Below are positions 56,107 to 64,000 of a stretch of 64,000 bases of DNA, one piece after another. The position numbers were made by a program, and so were the translations under genes. Under the pieces are notes generated by a model. The model did not search any database, was not told the DNA's origin, and was given only the letters and a program-made list of their open reading frames with translations. Origin of the DNA: Evernia prunastri (lineage: Eukaryota; Ascomycota; Lecanoromycetes; Lecanorales; Parmeliaceae); assembly GCA_003184365.1 (NCBI GenBank), contig NKYR01000110.1:62001-126000 (forward strand). The letters are read 5' to 3'. Numbering within the stretch: the stretch's first letter is position 1; every line of letters begins with the position of its first letter.

Positions 56107-57102
56107 AGGGAACCTTTGTACACTAACTCATAGTGCACTGTGCCTCGAAGGTATCGGAAGATTCGAATAACCGCATTCCAGTGTGCTGGAGTCGGGTTGG
56201 CTGCGTAGCGACTCACGAGGGAGACGGCATAGGCGATGTCAGGGCGAGTACCAAGCATGGCATACATAAGGGATCCCACAGCTGACTGGTAGTCCTCGCG
56301 CAATTTCCTTGGGGCCACATAGCCTTCTTCGGCCGGCACTAATTTGCGGCTGGTCTCCAAAGGCGTAGAGGCCGGATTGAGGTTCCAACAGTTGAAATGA
56401 TTGAGAAATCGAGTGACGTAGGCCTCCTGGCCCAGGCGAATGATGCCGGCGGCGCGATCTCGTTTGACAGTCATCCCTAGGTAATAGGCGATCGGTCCCA
56501 AATCAGACATGTGAAATTTGGCCTTGAGGGCTTCCTTAATGCGCTGGATGCCGGCTTTGCTGGGACCGGTAATCAAAACATCATCCACATAGAGGGCGAC
56601 GATGGTACCTTCCTTGGCATCCATGAATACGCTGTCGTCCGATTCGATGGGCACGAGACCGAGTTCTGTCATGTACTCCGAAAAGTGCTGATACCAGATT
56701 CGAGGGGACTGTTTGAGACCGTAGAGGGCCTTGTTTAGCTTGCAGACCCTAATGTCCTTGCTGAAACCATCAGGCTGTTGCACGTAGATCTCCTCCTGGA
56801 CATTGCCATAGAGAAAGGCGGTTTTGACATCCATCTGCTCCACGTCCCAATCCATGGCCGCTGCCAGGGCGAAGATGGCCTTGTAACTCATGGGTTTGAC
56901 CACCGATGCGAAAGTATCATGGTAATCACGACCCTCCTGCTGTTCGAATCCACGAACGACCCAGCGGGCTTTGTAGCGGGTAACTTCCCCAGTGGGACCC
57001 CGCTTCAGGGTGTAGACCCAGCGCCCTCGGAGAACGTGAGCGCCGGGGGGTGCCTGAACGAGACACCAAGTATTGTTGTCCATGAGGGATTTGTATTCGT
57101 CT
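56107..57102 (-). mobile_element. Copia pol fragment: reverse transcriptase
   Basis: Second copy of the RT region overlapping 54,790-55,770, nearly identical to it, including YVDD. It contains the intact QEEIYVQQPDGF stretch that the first copy lacks. It ends at an n (57103) in the RT N-terminus. Confidence 0.8.
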
Positions 57103-57103
57103 N

Positions 57104-57912
57104 GCCTGAAGAGGACGAAGTAGACAAAGGTTCCGGAGGGCTTTTGGCACGAAGACCGAATAACTCAGTGTCGCTTGCGGTGCTGAGGGTGTCTTCGCTG
57201 GCTTCGGATTCGAGGTCTACGCTGCTGACGTCTGCTGAAGCAGTGGGAGTGGAATAGGTGCTCTGATCGCTGTCAGAGTCCTCAAGGGTCTTACCGGCAC
57301 CTAACAACTGTCGCTGATCTTCGAGTTCTTGTAGAAGGAATGGAAAGTGTTTGTGCGTGGATCTGCGATAGATTCGGGCGACGTTGTTTGAATGGAAGGC
57401 ACTTAGGGGTAAGGATGACTTGATAATACAGGCTGGTTTCCGATGGGACTGTACTGAATGCAACTGTAGAAGGCGTATTGACCTCCTTGGAGGGGATTTC
57501 ACGCCCTTCTTATGCTGTTGCTTCAGCAGGGACTCGGGCCCAGGATATCCGCCTTGCGAGCCGCCGTTGTGAGACTGAGGCTGGTCTGCCATGGTCACAG
57601 CGGTGGGATATTTGCGAAAATGGCGAATTGAAAAATTCGGTGGCAGGGCCCAGCCTCCTTCTTCAGGGGCTTCTGAGGCCGAAATGCTCCACAACAACAA
57701 GGCACCCTTGTTGTTTTGCCTCACAACGGGCTTTTCTTAAGCGCTCTGTGGGGGAATCGGCCAGTTTAGAATGTTCCAGGCCGTGGTCAGACAATGCTGT
57801 TGCTGGTTCCAGCCACGCCGGACAGTCACTATTGGCTCGGTTTTGATAGATCCACTGTTGGTGGAGCGGTGTAGAGGATAACAAGGTCTGAAAATCTCGT
57901 TAGCGTGTCCTA
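57104..57912 (-). mobile_element. Copia 5' internal region with upstream ORF
   Basis: Minus-strand frame from ATG 57592 (MADQPQSHNGGSQ) with a basic segment and an acidic Ser/Thr-rich segment (EDSDSDQSTYSTPTASADVS), continuing to SKSPPEPLSTSSSSG-like sequence. The same acidic segment is seen again at 63,820-64,000, upstream of gag. It is therefore the 5' part of the element, misplaced here between n characters (57103, 57913). Confidence 0.65.
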
Positions 57913-57913
57913 N

Positions 57914-59423
57914 ATCTCCTCCTGGACATTGCCATAGAGAAAGGCGGTTTTGACATCCATCTGCTCCACGTCCCAATCCATGGCCGCTGCCAGGGCGAAG
58001 ATGGCCTTGTAACTCATGGGTTTGACCACCGATGCGAAAGTATCATGGTAATCACGACCCTCCTGCTGTTCGAATCCACGAACGACCCAGCGGGCTTTGT
58101 AGCGGGTAACTTCCCCAGTGGGACCCCGCTTCAGGGGGTAGACCCAGCGCCCTCGGAGAACGTGAGCGCCGGGGGGTGCCTGAACGAGACACCAAGTATT
58201 GTTGTCCATGAGGGATTTGTATTCGTCTTTCATGGCGAGCTCCCAATGCATGCGGGCGAGTGAGTTCGAGATGGCCTGCTCATAGGTTTTAGGCTCAAAG
58301 ACGTCAGGTTTGTTGGCACGATGTGCCAGTAGGGCGAATGCCGCAAATGCACCCTGAAGAGGGTCAGGTGAGAGGTCGCGAAGGTCCGGAATCGTCAGGT
58401 TAGGATGATCCAAGAGTACCTTTTGGATAGCGCTCAACTTAGGGTCTCCTCGGACGGTTTTCACTGTAGTGGAGTTTGAAGAGGTGGACGGTGTAAGTTC
58501 ATGGATAGGTGCTGGCGTAGGTGCACGTCTTTCCACTGGCCATGGAAAGTTTGGCCGTGGTTTTGGTGCTGAAGAAACAATTGGTGTAGGGATCACAGGC
58601 GCAACGTCATCCGAAACATCAGTAATGCGCTGCTCATTCAGTGCCTCCCCTGCAGCGGATGCTGATACTGTGAGACGTTGCCGCTTGTTAGGGGACTCAT
58701 GTGCACTGGTGTCTTCTTCGGGGTCCACGTATAGGGGACGTTTCTCCACAAAGTGCACATCATTGGCGCGAATGACCTTCTTCTTGGTTAGGTTATACAG
58801 CCGGAAGATGGACTCCCCTTCATAGCCCAGAAGGACACATTTTTCGCTACGATCCACGAGTTTCTTCTGGATGCGCTTCAACGCGTAAGCGATGGATCCG
58901 ATGGTGCGCAAATGAGACAGAATGGGTCTCCGATGGTACATGGCTTCGAAGGGTGTAGCCACGGTTCTGGTATTGGGCGATCGCAGGATTAGGTAGTTGC
59001 TAGTCGCCACGATTTCCGGCCACAAGGATTTGTTAAGGTTGGAACTCAGCAGAATGGGATGCATCCTATGCAATAGAGTCTGACCAAAACGCTCCGCCGC
59101 ACCATTCATTTGGGGGTTCCCAGGTACAGTGGGCTCTTGTTTGATGCCACACTGTAGAAGATGAACCAGAAAGGCCTGGGTGATATACTCACCACCATTG
59201 TCGAGGCGAATGCGACAGATTTTGAAGCCTAAGGATTCCAGATAGGCTTTGAACCTAAGAAACATGGCGAAGGTTTCATTTTTGTGACGAATACAGTAGA
59301 CTTCAGAATAGCAGGTGAAATCATCTTTGAATGTCACAAAGTACCTAGCGCCATTGACACCTGTAGGGGGACAGAGGCCCTACGAGGTCACTATAAACAA
59401 ATTCGCCTGGACGGATGCCAGGC
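57914..59423 (-). mobile_element. Copia pol fragment: integrase core to RT N-terminus
   Basis: Minus-strand frame from FVTFKDDFTCYSEVYCI, with the integrase residues LDNGGEYITQAF and the Glu region NGAAERFGQTLL, the integrase tail and the RT start. It is bounded by n at 57913 and 59424. Confidence 0.8.
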
Positions 59424-59424
59424 N

Positions 59425-60932
59425 GTTTGGCCGTGGTTTTGGTGCTGAAGAAACAATTGGTGTAGGGATCACAGGCGCAACGTCATCCGAAACATCAGTA
59501 ATGCGCTGCTCATTCAGTGCCTCCCCTGCAGCGGATGCTGATACTGTGAGACGTTGCCGCTTGTTAGGGGACTCATGTGCACTGGTGTCTTCTTCGGGGT
59601 CCACGTATAGGGGACGTTTCTCCACAAAGTGCACATCATTGGCGCGAATGACCTTCTTCTTGGTTAGGTTATACAGCCGGAAGATGGACTCCCCTTCATA
59701 GCCCAGAAGGACACATTTTTCGCTACGATCCACGAGTTTCTTCTGGATGCGCTTCAACGCGTAAGCGATGGAGCCGATGGTGCGCAAATGAGACAGAATG
59801 GGTCTCCGATGGTACATGGCTTCGAAGGGTTTAGCCACGGTTCTGGTATTGGGCGATCGCAGGATTAGGTAGTTGCTAGTCGCCACGATTTCCGGCCAGA
59901 AGGATTTGTTAAGGTTGGAACTCAGCAGAATGGGATGCATCCTATGCAATAGAGTCTGACCAAAACGCTCCGCCGCACCATTCATTTGGGGGTTCCCAGG
60001 TACAGTGGGCTCTTGTTTGATGCCACACTGTAGAAGATGAACCAGAAAGGCCTGGGTGATATACTCACCACCATTGTCGAGGCGAATGCGACAGATTTTG
60101 AAGCCTAAGGATTCCAGATAGGCTTTGAACCTAAGAAACATGGCGAAGGTTTCATTTTTGTGACGAATACAGTAGACTTCAGAATAGCAGGTGAAATCAT
60201 CTTTGAATGTCACAAAGTACCTAGCGCCATTGACACCTGTAGGGGACAGAGGCCCTACGAGGTCACTATAAACAAATTCGCCTGGACGGATGCCAGGCGC
60301 AGTGGGACTATCATGGGGGACGGCCTTCTGGCGCCCCATGACACAGCATTCACAGGTGTACTCCTCCGCAATGTCCTTGGTGAAATCCACACCTACCGCC
60401 ATGTTGGGAAGCTTGTTCAGATTGTGCTGGCCTAAATGGCCCATGCGAGCATGCCACAGCTGATGAATGGGATCGGAAGGGACACTATAGGCCGCCAGAG
60501 CACTGTTGGTCTGCCACAAATCCAGGAAGAAGAGGTCTCGATTGCGAGTGCCGGTGAGGACAAGGTTGTCATTGATGGCGAGGGTGCAGCCGGCCTTATG
60601 GAAGGCAACGGCGATGTCGGCGTCTAAAAGCTTACCGACAGACAGGAGATTGACGCCCATGTCAGGCACATGCAACACATTTGGCAGGTTGACAGTGACA
60701 CGTTTGCCGGCCACCTCACAGCATAGGGCAACGGTCCCGCGGCCCATAGGCTGGACCTGACTGCCTCCAATACCCTTAATGGGGCGAGAATGGATTGTTT
60801 CGTAGGTGGTGAACATGGATCGGTCCGCAAAGGAATGGCGAGAGCAACCGGAGTCCACCACAACACGAGAGCTGAGCTCGATGGCATCGGTGGCAGCCAT
60901 GAGGGTCACAAGCTCCTCATCGGATGCGGTGA
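59425..60932 (-). mobile_element. Copia pol fragment: protease and integrase
   Basis: Minus-strand frame covering aspartic protease (VVDSGCSRHSF), the GAG-pre-integrase zinc site (HQLWHARMGHLG ... CECCVMGRQK), integrase core (YSDLVGPLSPTG, RLDNGGEY, NGAAERF) and its tail. The frame runs through from gag-end sequence (TLMAATDAIELSS) without a stop. Confidence 0.85.
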
Positions 60933-60933
60933 N

Positions 60934-61338
60934 CTAGCCTCCATAAATCTCTCGCCATCGCCGAACCTCTGCGAATCCTAATCTTTCTTATGGGACTGGG
61001 CGACTCTTACGATATGTTCGAGTCAAGCTACACCCAGAACCATGACCTGTTTGGCGACAAGGCCGTCAAGTTTCAGGAGGTTGTGGTGGCCGCAGTGAAT
61101 GAGGCTAGGATCTCGTCCAAAGAAGGAACCGGAGGACTCGCCATGTATGCCGCCCGCAACGGTAAGGGCAAGGGAAAACAGGCTGCATCCAACAACTCCG
61201 GCGGCTCCGAAGGCAATCGCGAGATCTGCCATCCATGCAAGGCAGCTGGGCGCAAGTACCGTCATCCCCCTGCCAAATGCTGGACCAAGTTCCCTCATTG
61301 GAAGCCTGAAAAGTTCATGACAGGAAGAGAAGAAGAAG
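60934..61338 (+). mobile_element. Copia gag fragment in inverted orientation
   Basis: Plus-strand gag (LMGLGDSYDMFESSYTQNHD ... ICHPCKAAGRKYRHPPAKCW) matching the minus-strand copy at 61,935-62,325. On the left it follows an n (60933); on the right it turns at about 61338 into minus-strand protease sequence through a few shared bases (AAGGC). Confidence 0.8.
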
Positions 61339-62908
61339 AAGGCAACGGCGATGTCGGCGTCTAAAAGCTTACCGACAGACAGGAGATTGACGCCCATGTC
61401 AGGCACATGCAACACATTTGGCAGGTTGACAGTGACACGTTTGCCGGCCACCTCACAGCATAGGGCAACGGTCCCGCGGCCCATAGGCTGGACCTGACTG
61501 CCTCCAATACCCTTAATGGGGCGAGAATGGATTGTTTCGTAGGTGGTGAACATGGATCGGTCCGCAAAGGAATGGCGAGAGCAACCGGAGTCCACCACAA
61601 CACGAGAGCTGAGCTAGATGGCATCGGTGGCAGCCATGAGGGTCACAAGCTCCTCATCGGATGCGGTGAGGATGTCAAAGTCGTCGGAGGGATCCTCAGG
61701 GTCCATAGTGGCCATGAGGTTGATGACCTGCTCTTCAGACGCACCAAGAATGTTGAAGTCATCGGGACTGGCATCCTGAAGTTCTTCCAGGAAGGCATAG
61801 TTGGCATTGAGATAGTCATCCTCCCCTGGAGCGGAGGCATTGGATGGCGGCTCTTCGATGCGCTTGCGTTTGTTGCTTGGGGCTCCATCTCCTGAAGAAA
61901 TAGCCTCAATTTTCGCCTTCTTCTTCTTCTCTTCCTCTGTCATGACCTTTTCAGGCTTCAAATGAGGGAACTTGGTCCAGCATTTGGCAGGGGGATGACG
62001 GTACTTGCGCCCAGCTGCCTTGCATGGATGGCAGATCTCGCGATTGCCTTCGGAGCCGCCGGAGTTGTTGGATGCAGCCTGTTTTCCCTTGCCCTTACCG
62101 TTGCGGGCGGCATACATGGCGAGTCCTCCGGTTCCTTCTTTGGACGAGATCCTAGCCTCATTCACTGCGGCCACCACAACCTCCTGAAACTTGACGGCCT
62201 TGTCGCCAAACAGGTCATGGTTCTGGGTGTAGCTTGACTCGAACATATCGTAAGAGTCGCCCAGTCCCATAAGAAAGATTAGGATTCGCAGAGGTTCGGC
62301 GATGGCGAGAGATTTATGGAGGCTAGTAATGTCCGAAGTGACCTTACGGAAGTCCTTTTCGTATTGGCGAACCCCACCTTCGCCGAGTGTTAGGCTGAAC
62401 ATTCGGCGCACCAACTCCCTGTAGAGACCTGTGCCCTTGGGTTGATAGTCCTTGGCCAGAGCATCGAGCATGGCCTGAGGGTCCTTGCTGTCGAATTCGG
62501 CTTCGACCAGTTCGCGACCACTGTCCCCGAGACGATGAAAGATGGCGGTGCAAGCTCTGTGACTGGTTACATCGTTAAAAGGCGTGAGGTTGTTGAGCAC
62601 CAACCAATTGTTGATATCTTGCTTCCACCGGCGATATCCTAGGTTGGACTCCAAAATGGCAATGGAGTTGAGGGGAAATGCACTCCCCCCGCCGAATAGA
62701 TCAGCCGCTGGAGTCGCTGGAGTCGTCGGGGCTGGCGCGTTTCTTCTGCCGCCTTGCGCGCTGGATTCGCCGCCGGCCATTGATGCTGGGAGTTAGCGAA
62801 GGTGATGATACGTTGGAAGGTGGCACGTAGGATGTAGATAATGACGGCGATGGTGCCCGAATGGAAGTTTCGGCTTGAGATGGAGTAGGGGATGAAGGCT
62901 CTGAAGGC
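61339..62908 (-). mobile_element. Copia fragment: gag (complete) and start of protease
   Basis: Complete gag of 388 codons, 61614-62780, starting MAGGESSAQGGRR, with FPLNSIAILESNLGYRRW, the capsid-like region YQPKGTGLYRELVRRMF, and a zinc knuckle of spacing C-x2-C-x8-H-x4-C. It ends in a stop at 61614 where the other copy (near 60,882) reads Glu and continues into protease. Upstream of gag is part of the overlapping Ser-rich ORF. An n is at 62909. Confidence 0.85.
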
Positions 62909-62909
62909 N

Positions 62910-64000
62910 CGGAGTTGTTGGATGCAGCCTGTTTTCCCTTGCCCTTACCGTTGCGGGCGGCATACATGGCGAGTCCTCCGGTTCCTTCTTTGGACGAGAT
63001 CCTAGCCTCCTCATTCACTGCGGCCACCACAACCTCCTGAAACTTGACGGCCTTGTCGCCAAACAGGTCATGGTTCTGGGTGTAGCTTGACTCGAACATA
63101 TCGTAAGAGTCGCCCAGTCCCATAAGAAAGATTAGGATTCGCAGAGGTTCGGCGATGGCGAGAGATTTATGGAGGCTAGTGATGTCCGAAGTGACCTTAC
63201 GGAAGTCCTTTTCGTATTGGCGAACCCCACCTTCGCCGAGTGTTAGGCTGAACATTCGGCGCACCAACTCCCTGTAGAGACCTGTGCCCTTGGGTTGATA
63301 GTCCTTGGCCAGAGCATCGAGCATGGCCTGAGGGTCCTTGCTGTCGAATTCGGCTTCGACCAGTTCGCGACCACTGTCCCCGAGACGATGAAAGATGGCG
63401 GTGCAAGCTCTGTGACTGGTGACATCGTTAAAAGGCGTGAGGTTGTTGAGCACCAGCCAATTGTTGATATCTTGCTTCCACCGGCGGTATCCTAGGTTGG
63501 ACTCCAAAATGGCAATGGAGTTGAGGGGAAATGCACTCCCCCCGCCGAATAGATCAGCCGCTGGAGTCGCTGGAGTCGTCGGGGCTGGCGCGTTTCTTCT
63601 GCCGCCTTGCGCGCTGGATTCGCCGCCGGCCATTGATGCTGGGAGTTAGCGAAGGTGATGATACGTTGGAAGGTGGCACGTAGGATGTAGATAATGACGG
63701 CGATGGTGCCCGAATGGAAGTTTCGGCTTGAGATGGAGTAGGGGATGAAGGCTCTGAAGGCCCTGAAGGCTCTGAAGGCTCTGAAGGCCCTGAAGGTTCT
63801 GAGGAGTCTGAAGAGCCTGAAGAGGACGAAGTAGACAAAGGTTCCGGAGGGCTTTTGGCACGAAGACCGAATAACTCAGTGTCGCTTGCGGTGCTGAGGG
63901 TGTCTTCGCTGGCTTCGGATTCGAGGTCTACACTGCTGACGTCTGCTGAAGCAGTGGGAGTGGAATAGGTGCTCTGATCGCTGTCAGAGTCCTCAAGGGT
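62910..64000 (-). mobile_element. Copia fragment: gag N-terminal half and upstream ORF
   Basis: Second gag copy, start at 63633, running to the n at 62909, with one extra Glu codon (EEARISSKE) relative to the other copies. Upstream, a different minus frame (stop at 63554) encodes Ser/Pro/Glu repeats (SEPSGPSEPSEPSGP, DNA about 63750-63815) and the acidic segment also found at 57.1-57.3 kb. The window ends inside the element. Confidence 0.8.

Noticed and set aside
56941..56954. TTCGAATCC, resembling a tRNA T-arm
   Set aside because: Inside the copia RT coding sequence, repeated in each copy; no acceptor stem or D-arm around it.

Overview
The window is nuclear DNA of a filamentous ascomycete (Pezizomycotina). 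The signs are short GT-AG introns (45-118 nt) with CTAAC/CTGAC-type branch points, proteins of clear fungal type (GH71 alpha-1,3-glucanase, PDR-type ABC transporter, isocyanide synthase, NRPS-like adenylation domain, SAP/2EXR-like protein), and a Ty1/copia retrotransposon. The class of fungus cannot be fixed from sequence alone. All gene models come from reading splice signals and reading-frame continuity by eye.

Layout. 1.4-6.8 kb: kinesin-4-like motor (+). 8.2-9.6 kb: secreted GH71 glucanase (-). 10.3-11.9 kb: ALG2 mannosyltransferase (+). 11.9-17.8 kb: gene-poor stretch with a decayed copy of a membrane-protein gene and copies of a dispersed repeat. 17.8-18.2 kb: small secreted cysteine-containing protein (+). 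18.9-20.1 kb: multi-pass membrane protein (-), divergent from a Gfd2/YDR514C-like DEDDh nuclease-fold protein (20.6-21.7 kb, +). 23.0-25.0 kb: EME1-type Holliday-junction nuclease subunit (+), convergent with a DENN-domain protein (25.9-29.0 kb, -). 29-32 kb: no gene. 32.1-33.0 kb: SAP/2EXR-like protein (+). 33.96-34.3 kb: frameshifted relic of an ACT/DUF2241-like gene. 34.9-36.4 kb: O-methyltransferase (-), divergent from the snoRNP factor BCD1 (36.8-38.2 kb, +). 38.9-40.0 kb: SDR (-). 40.8-44.0 kb: TBC Rab-GAP (-).

44.9-54 kb is the most unusual part. One continuous spliced reading frame (-, 20 exons) starts as an isocyanide synthase (DIT1/PvcA family) and runs without a stop into a full-length PDR/ABC-G transporter. 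This is an apparent enzyme-exporter fusion. It carries a GC-AG intron exactly in the first Walker A and one 1-base frameshift in the transporter half. Divergent from it is the 5' part of an NRPS-like adenylation-domain gene, cut in mid-domain by a copia LTR at 53,985. Together these look like a small isonitrile-type metabolite cluster that has been damaged by transposition.

53.98-64.0 kb is made of overlapping and in one place inverted pieces of a single, nearly uniform copia family. Most pieces are joined by single n characters, so this part is a patched assembly of a repeat and not a reliable linear order.
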